From Pseudomonas sp. R84 (GTDB lineage Bacteria; Pseudomonadota; Gammaproteobacteria; Pseudomonadales; Pseudomonadaceae), in the NCBI RefSeq assembly GCF_009834515.1, contig NZ_CP019426.1:4701501-4765500 (forward strand): DNA of 64,000 bases, read 5' to 3'. Below the pieces are notes generated by a model that did not search any database, was not told the origin of the DNA, and saw nothing but the letters and a program-made list of their open reading frames with translations. Shown in pieces: positions 28,362 to 37,121 of the stretch (within the stretch, counting starts at the first letter, position 1; the number at the start of each line of letters is the position of its first letter). Made by a program: the position numbers and the translations under genes.

Positions 28362-30128
28362 ATGAGAACTCCGATCGACGACGAGATTTGCCGCATGACT
28401 TCATTACTGGACAAACAGCCAAACACATTACCCAACGACGAAACGGTCAAGGCGCTACTCGACAAAATCAATGACTGGGACAAAGCCAAGATCCTCGAGC
28501 GTTTCATCTCCCATGGCTTACCCAACGCTGATGCCGCGAAACTGGCGGGGCTGCGCTCAACCCTGGTCAAGGCGATCCCTTATCAGAACTATTTCGAGAA
28601 AATGCTTCGCGAACTGGCAACGCCGGAAAAATTCTGCGGCCGAATGCTCAGAATTGAGTTGCAGAAGCAATACGCCAACGCATTCCGAAATCATGACACC
28701 ATCACGCTCAAACCGGCGGCCACCAAGCACACAGCGGCGCTCAGCCTGAGCCTGCTGCATGCGGCGATGCTCAACTTCACCGATACCGAAACGGGTAAAT
28801 ATCACTTTTCCCTCGACAGTAAAACGCAACCCGACCCTCAGGATGCGCCGTTCGAACCGGCCGATCAGGCCAGCATCACTGCCCACGATTTTGCGGCGTT
28901 GAGCCGTACCCTCGACCTCGGCGGCGCCTATCAGAAACATCTCAACCTCACTTTTGAAGTGTCGAGTGTTCGACTGAGTGCGGTTAGTCTGGGCAAACTC
29001 AATATGAGACTTGCAGCCTACGAGAAATCCCTGACCAAACGCATATCCGATGAATTACTGTCTACCTTGGTGGACTTTACCAACGACAATAACGATATCG
29101 ACAACGGTGCAACTTTCAATCAGGAAAAAATCCGTCTGATGTCGGTAAAACTTTTTCGCAAGTATACGATTCACGCAACACTGATCGTCTGTCGCCTGAA
29201 CCCGACAGCGACGCAAGACAGCTACATCCTTTATATCCCCAATGATCCAGGCCAAGGCTTTTATGAGGAAAAAGACGAAGACAACATCAGAACAAGACTG
29301 GCAACGCACATCATAGCAATGCCTTCTTTGCGCAGTTCGATTGCCTCGCACCTGAACAACATCGACCAAGATGACTTTTTAAATCGCGACCACACCAACA
29401 TGTCGTTAAAAGACGATATTGCTTTCACCCCGCTGGACAAGTGCATGTTTCACTCTCTTTTCATGCATCGCCTGGACAAGCTGTTATCCGACGTCAAAGA
29501 AGTGGCCGTACCGGTGGCCAATGTCAATGAAAGTGTGCATGTCCAGCGCCGGGAAAATCATCTGCGACGCAGGCGCCCGCCCCTTTCCGCCACTTTGATT
29601 TATGAGTTCAGCCGGCACTGGCGCACCACCGCAGCCGATGCCTTGCTGGGCACAGTGTTCACCGGCCTCGAAAACTGGACGAGCAGAGAAAAGCACACCG
29701 CGTTGGGGCAACTGCTGGACCTGCAAAAGTCATTGGCAGCCACCGATACACAAAGCCTCGGTGCGGATGCCAGCGGCGAATCGGCAGGGGAATACTTCAA
29801 GACATTCGAAGTGCAAGAGCATGCGCACCTGCAGCAAGGGTATCGGCTGTGGAAACGCGCATTGACCGGCTATGAAGTCCCTTCTCACGTTGCAAACCGG
29901 GTGACGGATGACGCGTACTCCGACGACGATGATCGCCGGGTGCTGAACTTCAACGGGCGTCACTACATCCAGATCGACGCAACAGTGTACGAAGTGGAAC
30001 CCAACCCCTTGGCCTGGCGTATTCGCCATCCTTTGAGTCGCTCTAGCTATCAGCCAGCCGTGGTGTATTCGCCCAGTGCTGGCTGGCGTTTGCACAGTCA
30101 ACAGGCTGTCCCCGCGCCCCAGCCCTGA
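28362..30128 (+). CDS. Truncated paralogue of the NEL protein N-terminal region
   Basis: A 588-residue protein of unknown role, clearly related to the N-terminal part of the divergent NEL protein. Matching segments occur in the same order: LLHAAMLNFTDTE / LLQAAMQNFSEDE; FAALSRTLDLGGAYQKHL / FARFCRELDLGKRYQAHF; FTGLENWTSREKHTALGQLL / YEGVEDWRRGDHQQALSHLL; and a final domain ending SAGWRLHS / EGGWRLAT. It stops before any LRR or NEL domain. The ending (SQQAVPAPQP) looks like a natural terminus, not a frameshift. The ATG at 28362 has a weak ribosome site; an ATG at 28395 is possible. Codon use is less GC-rich than in flanking core genes. Confidence 0.8.
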   Translation: MRTPIDDEICRMTSLLDKQPNTLPNDETVKALLDKINDWDKAKILERFISHGLPNADAAKLAGLRSTLVKAIPYQNYFEKMLRELATPEKFCGRMLRIELQKQYANAFRNHDTITLKPAATKHTAALSLSLLHAAMLNFTDTETGKYHFSLDSKTQPDPQDAPFEPADQASITAHDFAALSRTLDLGGAYQKHLNLTFEVSSVRLSAVSLGKLNMRLAAYEKSLTKRISDELLSTLVDFTNDNNDIDNGATFNQEKIRLMSVKLFRKYTIHATLIVCRLNPTATQDSYILYIPNDPGQGFYEEKDEDNIRTRLATHIIAMPSLRSSIASHLNNIDQDDFLNRDHTNMSLKDDIAFTPLDKCMFHSLFMHRLDKLLSDVKEVAVPVANVNESVHVQRRENHLRRRRPPLSATLIYEFSRHWRTTAADALLGTVFTGLENWTSREKHTALGQLLDLQKSLAATDTQSLGADASGESAGEYFKTFEVQEHAHLQQGYRLWKRALTGYEVPSHVANRVTDDAYSDDDDRRVLNFNGRHYIQIDATVYEVEPNPLAWRIRHPLSRSSYQPAVVYSPSAGWRLHSQQAVPAPQP

Positions 30129-30294
30129 CTCGCCGTCACTCGGCAATGATTGCAAGCACGCTTTGTCGTGCTATCCGCCTTATAACTTATCGTTCTAAAA
30201 CTCCACTTACCGCGGCGGGTCAGTTTCTGAGTACCCGCCCTTTTGGCGAGGTACGGCTTGACCCCTCCCCAACGGAAAAACCGGTAAGGACTTT

Positions 30295-32067
30295 ATGTGC
30301 GGATTAGCTGGCGAGTTACGTTTTGATCAACAACCTGCAGACCTTGCAGCGATCGAGAGAATCACCCATCACCTGGCCCCTCGCGGCCCCGACGCGTGGG
30401 GCTTCCATGCCCAAGGGCCGATTGCCCTGGGCCATCGACGCCTGAAAATCATGGACCTGTCGGACGGCTCGGCGCAGCCGATGATCGATAGTCAACTGGG
30501 CCTGTCCCTGGCCTTCAATGGCGCGATCTACAACTTCCCGGAACTGCGCGCCGAACTCGAAGCGCTGGGTTACGCCTTCTATTCCGGTGGCGATACCGAA
30601 GTGCTGCTCAAGGGCTATCACGCCTGGGGCGAAGCGCTGCTGCCGAAGCTCAACGGCATGTTCGCGTTTGCCATTTGGGAACGCGACGCCCAACGCCTGT
30701 TCATCGCCCGCGACCGTCTCGGCGTGAAGCCGTTGTACCTGTCGCGCACTGGTCAGCGTTTGCGTTTTGCTTCGGCCTTGCCGGCGCTGCTCAAGGGCGG
30801 CGACATCAACCCGATCCTCGATCCGGTGGCGCTCAATCACTACCTGAACTTCCATGCCGTGGTCCCGGCGCCACGCACCCTGCTGGCCGGCATTGAAAAG
30901 CTGCCACCGGCGACCTGGATGCGCGTTGAAGCCGACGGCCGCACCGAGCAGAAAACCTGGTGGACCCTGCCTTACGGCCCGCACGAAGACGAGAAAAACC
31001 TAAAGCTGGAAGACTGGGTCGACCGCGTCCTCGACAGCACTCGCGAGGCGGTGGCGATTCGTCAACGTGCGGCGGTGGATGTTGGTGTGCTGCTGTCCGG
31101 CGGCGTCGATTCGAGCATGCTCGTTGGCCTGTTGCGTGAAGTCGGCGTGGAGAACCTGTCGACCTTCTCCATCGGTTTCCAGGATGCCGGCGGCGAACGC
31201 GGTGACGAGTTTCAGTATTCCGATCTGATCGCCAAACACTACGGCACTCAGCATCACCAATTGCGCATCGACGAAAAAGAGATCATCGAGCAGCTGCCCG
31301 CCGCGTTCCGTGCGATGAGCGAGCCGATGGTCAGCCATGACTGCATCGCTTTCTATCTGCTGTCGCGCGAAGTCGCCAAGCACTGCAAGGTGGTACAGAG
31401 CGGCCAAGGTGCCGACGAACTGTTTGCCGGTTATCACTGGTACCCGCAAGTCGATGGCGCAGCCGATCCGTATGCGGCGTATCGCAATGCGTTTTTCGAT
31501 CGCAGCTATGACGACTACGCCGCCACCGTGCAACCGCAATGGTTGACTGCGCATGACGCGGCCGGTGATTTTGTGAAAGAACATTTCGCCCAGCCCGGCG
31601 CCGACGCAGCCGTCGACAAAGCCCTGCGTCTGGACAGCACGGTGATGCTGGTCGACGACCCGGTCAAACGCGTCGACAACATGACCATGGCCTGGGGTCT
31701 GGAGGCGCGTACGCCGTTTCTCGACTATCGACTGGTTGAACTGTCGGCCCGTGTCCCGGGCCAATTCAAGCTGCCGGATGGCGGTAAACAAGTGCTGAAA
31801 GAAGCTGCACGCCGAGTCATTCCGAGTGAAGTGATCGACCGCAAAAAAGGCTACTTCCCGGTGCCCGGCCTCAAGCACTTGCAGGGCGACACGCTGAACT
31901 GGGTACGCGAACTGCTGCTTGATCCGAGTCAGGATCGCGGCCTGTTCAACCCGGCCATGCTCGATAAATTGCTGACCGATCCGCAAGGCCAACTGACGCC
32001 GTTGCGCGGTTCGAAACTGTGGCAACTGGCGGCCCTGAACCTGTGGCTCAGTGAACAAGGAATCTGA
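30295..32067 (+). CDS. N-acetylglutaminylglutamine amide synthase (asparagine-synthetase-like amidotransferase)
   Basis: The 590-residue protein amidates N-acetylglutaminylglutamine to the osmolyte NAGGN, the role of AsnO in Sinorhizobium meliloti and its P. aeruginosa homologue. It has a class II glutaminase domain with catalytic Cys2 (MCGLAGELRFD) and an AsnB-type synthetase domain with the PP-loop LLSGGVDSSMLVG. The ribosome site is GTAAGGACTTT. The next gene (ngg) begins three bases after the stop, which with the M42 peptidase gives the conserved NAGGN gene set and separates this from asparagine synthetase B. Confidence 0.93.
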   Translation: MCGLAGELRFDQQPADLAAIERITHHLAPRGPDAWGFHAQGPIALGHRRLKIMDLSDGSAQPMIDSQLGLSLAFNGAIYNFPELRAELEALGYAFYSGGDTEVLLKGYHAWGEALLPKLNGMFAFAIWERDAQRLFIARDRLGVKPLYLSRTGQRLRFASALPALLKGGDINPILDPVALNHYLNFHAVVPAPRTLLAGIEKLPPATWMRVEADGRTEQKTWWTLPYGPHEDEKNLKLEDWVDRVLDSTREAVAIRQRAAVDVGVLLSGGVDSSMLVGLLREVGVENLSTFSIGFQDAGGERGDEFQYSDLIAKHYGTQHHQLRIDEKEIIEQLPAAFRAMSEPMVSHDCIAFYLLSREVAKHCKVVQSGQGADELFAGYHWYPQVDGAADPYAAYRNAFFDRSYDDYAATVQPQWLTAHDAAGDFVKEHFAQPGADAAVDKALRLDSTVMLVDDPVKRVDNMTMAWGLEARTPFLDYRLVELSARVPGQFKLPDGGKQVLKEAARRVIPSEVIDRKKGYFPVPGLKHLQGDTLNWVRELLLDPSQDRGLFNPAMLDKLLTDPQGQLTPLRGSKLWQLAALNLWLSEQGI

Positions 32068-32070
32068 TCG

Positions 32071-33819
32071 ATGAAACCCCACGCCACGGCCATCAACCAG
32101 CGGCTGCTTCGCGGTCAGGCACCGTCCTACGAACGCTTGCAGGCACGTCTGGCCGAAGACGGCAGCACGTTGGCCGCCGAGCCGATTGCGCTGCATTGCG
32201 GCTGGGGCCGGTTACTGATCGGCCACACCTTTCCTGACCCGGCATCGCTGGCGCAGGAACTGCTCAAAGAGCAGCCCGGCGAGCGCGATATCGCGCTGTA
32301 CGTCGCTGCACCGCAGCAGATTCTCGGCCTGGAGCCGACGCAATTGTTTCTCGACCCGTCCGACACTTTGCGCCTGTGGTTCAGCGATTATCGTCAGGCC
32401 ACCCGAGTGTTTCGCGGCTTTCGTATCCGCCGTGCACAGAGTGAGGCGGACTGGCAGGCGATCAATCTGTTGTATCAGGCACGCGGCATGTTGCCGATCG
32501 ATGCCACACGGCTGACTCCGCATCACCAGGGCGGCCCGGTGTATTGGCTGGCCGAGGACGAAGACAGCGGCGCGGTGATCGGCAGTGTCATGGGCCTGAA
32601 CCATCAAAAAGCCTTCAACGATCCAGAAAACGGCAGCAGCCTGTGGTGCCTGGCGGTTGATCCGCAGTGCTCGCGCCCGGGAGTCGGTGAAGTGCTGGTG
32701 CGGCACTTGATCGAACACTTCATGAGTCGCGGCCTGAGCTATCTGGATCTGTCGGTGTTGCACGACAACCGCCAGGCGAAAAGTCTTTATGCCAAGCTCG
32801 GTTTTCGCAACCTGTCGACCTTCGCCATCAAGCGCAAGAACGGCATCAACCAACCGTTGTTTCTGGGCCCGGGGCCGGAGGCGCAGTTCAATCCGTATGC
32901 GCGGATCATCGTTGAAGAAGCTCATCGACGCGGCATCGACGTGCAGGTGGATGACGCCGATGCCGGGCTGTTCACCCTCAGCCACGGCGGGCGTCGCGTG
33001 CGTTGCCGCGAATCGCTGAGCGACCTGACCAGCGCGATCAGCATGAGTTTGTGTCAGGACAAAAGCCTCACGCACAAAGTGCTGAAGGGCGCCGGTCTGA
33101 ACCTGCCTTCGCAGCAACTGGCCGGAAATGCCGACGATAACCTGGCCTTCCTCGACGAGCATCAGCGAGTGGTGGTCAAGCCGCTCGACGGCGAACAGGG
33201 CCAGGGCGTGGCGGTGGATCTGCAGAGCATCGAAGAGGTGCAGCAGGCCATCGAAACGGCGAAGCAATTTGATAGCCGCGTGCTGCTGGAAAGCTTCCAC
33301 GAAGGGCTTGATCTGCGGATTCTGGTGATTGGCTTTGAAGTGGTCGCTGCAGCGATTCGCAAACCGGCGGAAGTGGTTGGCGATGGTCAGCATTCGGTGG
33401 GCGCGTTGATCGAGGCGCAGAGCCGCCGTCGGCAAGCGGCCACCAGCGGCGAAAGCAAGATCCCGCTGGACCACGAAACCCAGCGCACCCTGCATGCGGC
33501 CAGGTATGACTACAGCAGCATTCTGCCGGCCGGTGAACATTTGTTTGTGCGGCGCACGGCAAATTTGCACACCGGCGGCACTCTGGAAGACGTCACGGCG
33601 ATTCTGCACCCGACCCTGGTCGATGCCGCCGTGCGCGCGGCGCGAGCGCTGGATATTCCGATGGTTGGCCTCGACTTGATGGTGCCAGCGGCGGATCAAC
33701 CGGAGTACGTGTTTATCGAGGCCAACGAACGCGCCGGGTTGGCCAACCATGAGCCGCAACCGACGGCGGAGCGGTTTGTCGATTTGTTGTTTCCGCACAG
33801 TCAGCCGGTTGTTTCTTGA
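32071..33819 (+). CDS. ngg: N-acetylglutaminylglutamine synthetase (GNAT plus ATP-grasp)
   Basis: Ngg acetylates glutamine and ligates the second glutamine to make the NAGGN precursor. The 582-residue fusion has a GNAT domain at about 110-270 (WCLAVDPQCSRPGVGEVLV is the acetyl-CoA loop region) and an ATP-grasp ligase domain at about 300-575 (VVVKPLDGEQGQGVAVDL; VFIEANERAGLANH near the end). It follows the amidotransferase gene by three bases. A REP pair separates it from the M42 peptidase gene. Confidence 0.93.
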   Translation: MKPHATAINQRLLRGQAPSYERLQARLAEDGSTLAAEPIALHCGWGRLLIGHTFPDPASLAQELLKEQPGERDIALYVAAPQQILGLEPTQLFLDPSDTLRLWFSDYRQATRVFRGFRIRRAQSEADWQAINLLYQARGMLPIDATRLTPHHQGGPVYWLAEDEDSGAVIGSVMGLNHQKAFNDPENGSSLWCLAVDPQCSRPGVGEVLVRHLIEHFMSRGLSYLDLSVLHDNRQAKSLYAKLGFRNLSTFAIKRKNGINQPLFLGPGPEAQFNPYARIIVEEAHRRGIDVQVDDADAGLFTLSHGGRRVRCRESLSDLTSAISMSLCQDKSLTHKVLKGAGLNLPSQQLAGNADDNLAFLDEHQRVVVKPLDGEQGQGVAVDLQSIEEVQQAIETAKQFDSRVLLESFHEGLDLRILVIGFEVVAAAIRKPAEVVGDGQHSVGALIEAQSRRRQAATSGESKIPLDHETQRTLHAARYDYSSILPAGEHLFVRRTANLHTGGTLEDVTAILHPTLVDAAVRAARALDIPMVGLDLMVPAADQPEYVFIEANERAGLANHEPQPTAERFVDLLFPHSQPVVS

Positions 33820-33843
33820 ATCCGCTTTGTCTGGGCTGACGCC

Positions 33844-33923
33844 TTCGCGAGCAAGCTCGCTCCCACATTTGGAATGCATTCCCCTGTGGGAGCGACGGTG
33901 CGACGATTCGACCTGCTCGCGAA
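33844..33923. repeat. REP pair with one expanded arm
   Basis: Left arm 33844-33867 is a normal 24-base REP. The right arm, 33885-33923, is 39 bases because CGGTGCGACGATTCGA is inserted between GGGAGCGA and CCTGCTCGCG. An arm with the identical insertion occurs at 53781-53819. Confidence 0.85.
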
Positions 33924-33994
33924 GAGGCCCTTAAATCCACCACCCATATTTCCTCATCGAAACCATCGGTGTGCTCAACCCATCAGGAGTTTCC

Positions 33995-35185
33995 ATGACC
34001 ACGCAAATCCCCGAACCGGATCTCAACTACCTGCAAAAAGTCCTTCTGGAAATGCTCGCCATTCCCAGTCCCACCGGGTTCACCGACACCATCGTGCGTT
34101 ACGTCGCCGAGCGTCTGGAGGAACTCGGCATCCCGTTCGAAATGACCCGGCGCGGCACCATTCGCGCCACGCTCAAGGGCAAGAAAAACAGCCCCGACCG
34201 CGCCGTCTCGGCGCACCTCGATACTATCGGCGCCGCCGTCCGTGCGATCAAAGACAACGGCCGTCTGACCCTCGCCCCGGTCGGCTGCTGGTCGAGCCGT
34301 TTCGCCGAGGGCAGCCGCGTCAGCCTGTTTACCGACAACGGTGTGATTCGCGGCAGTGTCTTGCCGCTGATGGCCTCCGGGCATGCCTTCAACACTGCAG
34401 TGGACGAGATGCCCATCAGTTGGGATCACGTCGAACTGCGTCTGGACGCCTACTGTGCGACCAAGGCCGATTGCGATTCGCTGGGTATCAGCATCGGCGA
34501 CGTGGTGGCGTTCGATCCGCTGCCGGAGTTTACCGAAAGCGGCCACATCAGCGCCCGCCACCTCGATGACAAGGCCGGGGTTGCGGCACTGCTGGCGGCA
34601 CTCAAAGCCATCGTCGACAGCGGTCAGGAACTGATGATCGACTGCCATCCGCTGTTTACCATCACCGAAGAAACAGGCAGCGGCGCGGCGGCAGCATTGC
34701 CGTGGGACGTCAGCGAATTCGTCGGCATCGACATCGCGCCGGTCGCTCCTGGCCAGCACTCCAGCGAACACGCAGTGAGTGTGGCGATGCAGGATTCCGG
34801 CGGCCCGTACGACTATCACCTGTCGCGACATTTGCTGCGTCTGGCCGGTGAAAACGAACTGCCGGTGCGCCGCGACCTGTTCCGTTATTACTTCAGCGAT
34901 GCGCATTCGGCGGTGACGGCCGGCCACGATATCCGCACCGCCCTGCTCGCCTTTGGCTGTGATGCGACCCATGGTTATGAGCGCACGCACATCGACAGCC
35001 TGGCGGCTCTGAGCCGACTGCTCGGGGCTTACATTCTGAGTCCGCCGGTGTTTGCCAGCGATGCGGCACCGGCGAATGCTTCGCTGGATCGCTTCAGTCA
35101 TCAGATTGAACATGACACGCAGATGGAGAGCGATACGCGGGTGCCGTCGGTGGACAGTCTGGTGGGGCAGCGTTCCGATAGTTAA
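33995..35185 (+). CDS. NAGGN-system M42 family metallopeptidase
   Basis: A 396-residue zinc aminopeptidase of family M42 that accompanies NAGGN synthesis genes; it may hydrolyse or trim the dipeptide, but its exact role is not proven. Metal-site segments are SAHLDTIG, HLDDKAGVAALL, TITEETGSGAA and DIAPVAPGQHSS. The ATG at 33995 follows CAGGAGTTTCC, a clear ribosome site; a GTG at 33971 is in frame but lacks one. It lies 175 bases after ngg with a REP pair in between. Confidence 0.9.
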   Translation: MTTQIPEPDLNYLQKVLLEMLAIPSPTGFTDTIVRYVAERLEELGIPFEMTRRGTIRATLKGKKNSPDRAVSAHLDTIGAAVRAIKDNGRLTLAPVGCWSSRFAEGSRVSLFTDNGVIRGSVLPLMASGHAFNTAVDEMPISWDHVELRLDAYCATKADCDSLGISIGDVVAFDPLPEFTESGHISARHLDDKAGVAALLAALKAIVDSGQELMIDCHPLFTITEETGSGAAAALPWDVSEFVGIDIAPVAPGQHSSEHAVSVAMQDSGGPYDYHLSRHLLRLAGENELPVRRDLFRYYFSDAHSAVTAGHDIRTALLAFGCDATHGYERTHIDSLAALSRLLGAYILSPPVFASDAAPANASLDRFSHQIEHDTQMESDTRVPSVDSLVGQRSDS

Positions 35186-35209
35186 ATCATCGTTGTTTGG
35201 AATACCGCT

Positions 35210-35275
35210 ATCGCGAGCAGGCGAAGGCCTACCTTGGGAATGCGTTCCCTTGTAGGAGTGAGCCTGCTCGCGATG
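35210..35275. repeat. REP pair (TGTAGGAGTGAGCC type), one arm decayed
   Basis: The right arm 35251-35275 matches the element at 16802-16826 exactly. The left arm (35210-35233) keeps ATCGCGAGCAGG but diverges after that (CGAAGGCCTACC). Confidence 0.75.
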
Positions 35276-35355
35276 GCGTCAGTACAGGCAACACAAAACT
35301 GGCAGCCAACCCGCAATCGCCGTAGCATCCCGACATTGATTTGACCGAGGTGCCC

Positions 35356-35583
35356 ATGCTCATTCCCCACGACCAACTTGAAGTCGACACCCTCACCCGC
35401 CTCATCGAAGATTTCGTCACTCGCGACGGCACCGACAATGGCGATGACACGCCACTGGAAACCCGCGTGCTGCGCGTGCGTCAGGCCTTGACCAAAGGCC
35501 AGGCGCTGATCGTCTTCGACCCGGAAAGCGAGCAGTGCCAGTTGATGCTCAAGCACGATGTGCCCAAGCATCTGTTCGATTGA
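35356..35583 (+). CDS. YheU family protein
   Basis: A 75-residue conserved protein of the YheU (UPF0270) family, beginning MLIPHDQLEVDTLTRLIEDF and containing REGTD-like FVTRDGTDNGDDTPLETRV, the family hallmark. Function unknown. GAGG lies eight bases before the ATG. It is convergent with the csrA-like gene, five bases apart. Confidence 0.9.
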   Translation: MLIPHDQLEVDTLTRLIEDFVTRDGTDNGDDTPLETRVLRVRQALTKGQALIVFDPESEQCQLMLKHDVPKHLFD

Positions 35584-35588
35584 AATCC

Positions 35589-35774
35589 TCAGCGAACTTT
35601 CTGCGTGGCCTGCTTGCGCTGAATCCGCTCATAGACCTCCGCGCGGTGCACGTTGACCTTTTGTGGCGCCTCGACGCCAAAACGCACGCTGGAGCCGTTC
35701 ACTGACAGAACGCGCAAGGTGATGTCATCACCGATTGAAATCAACTCACCAACGACACGGCTGAGTACAAGCAT
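35589..35774 (-). CDS. csrA: CsrA/RsmA family RNA-binding regulator
   Basis: A 61-residue post-transcriptional regulator that binds GGA motifs in mRNA leaders. The fold-determining residues are present: Leu4 (MLVLSR) and Arg44 in [12 protein letters not shown], both required for RNA contact in CsrA. It differs from the main RsmA sequence at many positions ([20 protein letters not shown]), so it is a divergent paralogue; pseudomonads commonly carry several. Its leader forms a hairpin directly before the ribosome site (see 35786-35807), suggesting control of its own translation. Confidence 0.92.
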   Translation of the reverse strand: MLVLSRVVGELISIGDDITLRVLSVNGSSVRFGVEAPQKVNVHRAEVYERIQRKQATQKVR

Positions 35775-35785
35775 GAGATTCGTCC

Positions 35786-35807
35786 TTCAGGGTTAGCGAA
35801 CCCTGAA
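35786..35807 (-). promoter_or_regulatory. Hairpin in the csrA-like leader next to the ribosome site
   Basis: On the minus strand the leader reads TTCAGGGTT-CGCT-AACCCTGAA, a perfect 9-bp stem with four-base loop, followed at once by GGACG. The AAGGA ribosome site straddles the base of the stem, about eight bases before ATG. This is a plausible site for translational autoregulation. Confidence 0.7.
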
Positions 35808-35909
35808 GATGCGCGGCTTGCCGCGGCTCTACAATGCATGGAGGGCAAATCAGTTTTGCCTTACAGCCATGCTCGCATCAAGCCGTCAGACGTTTCCGAC
35901 AACCAACCC

Positions 35910-36242
35910 TCACGCCGCAGAAAATCGCGGCCCGAACAGAATCACGCTGGCGCCGATCACGCACAACGCCACGCCGATCCAGTCCGAACTCAATGGACGA
36001 ACCCGCTCGACCACCATCAGCCAGCCAATCGACGCGACGATGTAGATCCCGCCGTACGCGGCGTAGGCGCGCCCGGCATAATTGGCTTCGACGCGAGTCA
36101 ACAACAACGCGAACAAGGTCAGACTGAGCAGCGCAGGAATCACCCACAGAGCACTTTTGCCCTGGCGCAGCCACATGAAGAAGGCGAAACAACCGGCGAT
36201 TTCAAACAACGCCGCGAGGAAGAACCACAAGTAATTGAGCAT
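35910..36242 (-). CDS. YnfA family (UPF0060) membrane protein
   Basis: A 110-residue inner-membrane protein with four hydrophobic helices, related to small multidrug-resistance-like proteins. Typical segments are [14 protein letters not shown] and [20 protein letters not shown]. The start at 36242 ([15 protein letters not shown]) is family-like; 18 upstream codons of open frame are excluded. Function unproven. Confidence 0.92.
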   Translation of the reverse strand: MLNYLWFFLAALFEIAGCFAFFMWLRQGKSALWVIPALLSLTLFALLLTRVEANYAGRAYAAYGGIYIVASIGWLMVVERVRPLSSDWIGVALCVIGASVILFGPRFSAA

Positions 36243-36305
36243 TGACGCGTCTCGACAGGGTGACCATTGCGGCCACCCTAACGATGCCGTCTGCAACGGG
36301 CAAGG

Positions 36306-37121
36306 TCAGCCGTTATTCTGTTTGGCTTTGGCGCGCATTTTTTCGGCCATGGAAGTCATCTCGTTGTAGAGCAGTTGCGGATTCTTCTGCTTGATAGCCC
36401 ACGCCATGCGCCCTTGTTCGTGGGGCAGGATCATGAACTCGCCGGCCGCCACTTGCTGATAAATGTAGTCGGCGATGTCCGCCGCCGTGATCGGCGAACT
36501 TTCCAGCAACTTGCCGACCTGCGCCTTCATCGCCGGCGTCGGGCCACGGAACGAGTCGAGCAAGTTGGTCTGGAAGAATGACGGGCAAACGACATGCACG
36601 GCGACTTCCTGTTGCGCCAGTTCAATCAACAGGCTTTCCGAGAGTGCAACCACGCCGGCCTTGGCCACGTTGTAGTTGCTCATCGCCGGGCCTTGCATCA
36701 GTGCGGCCATGGAGGCGATGTTGATGATTTTGCCTTTGCTTTGTTCAAGCAGCGGCAGGAATGCCTTGCAGCCCTTGACCACGCCCATCAGGTTGATCGC
36801 GATCTGCCAGTCCCAGTCTTCCAGCGACAGTTCGCTGAAGAAACCGCCGGAGGCGACACCGGCGTTGTTGACGATGATGTCGATGCCGCCGAGTTTCTCT
36901 TCGCAGGCCTGAGCGAACGCAGTGAGCTGGCTGTAATCACGCACATCGCAGCGCTGAACAAAACCGTCACCGCCCGCCTCACGGACCATTTTCAAGGTTT
37001 CCTGCAGGCCGGGTTCGCTGACGTCGGACAAGGCCAGTTGCCAGCCTTGACGCGCCCAGCGCAGCGCGATTTCGCGACCCAGGCCCGAGCCCGCACCAGT
37101 GATCATCATGCGATTTTGCAT
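36306..37121 (-). CDS. Short-chain dehydrogenase/reductase
   Basis: A 271-residue NAD(P)-dependent SDR. Cofactor motif TGAGSGLGRE is at residues 8-17, NNAG is in IIVNNAGVASGG, and the catalytic Ser and YxxxK are in NIASMAALMQ and YNVAKAG. The C-terminal tail (PQLLYNEMTSMAEKMRAKA) is longer than minimal SDRs. The ATG at 37121 fits the family N-terminus (MQNRMMITGAG). Substrate unknown. Confidence 0.92.
   Translation of the reverse strand: MQNRMMITGAGSGLGREIALRWARQGWQLALSDVSEPGLQETLKMVREAGGDGFVQRCDVRDYSQLTAFAQACEEKLGGIDIIVNNAGVASGGFFSELSLEDWDWQIAINLMGVVKGCKAFLPLLEQSKGKIINIASMAALMQGPAMSNYNVAKAGVVALSESLLIELAQQEVAVHVVCPSFFQTNLLDSFRGPTPAMKAQVGKLLESSPITAADIADYIYQQVAAGEFMILPHEQGRMAWAIKQKNPQLLYNEMTSMAEKMRAKAKQNNG

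Noticed and set aside
30295..32067. Ordinary asparagine synthetase B
   Set aside because: The adjacent ngg and M42 peptidase genes identify the NAGGN amidotransferase.
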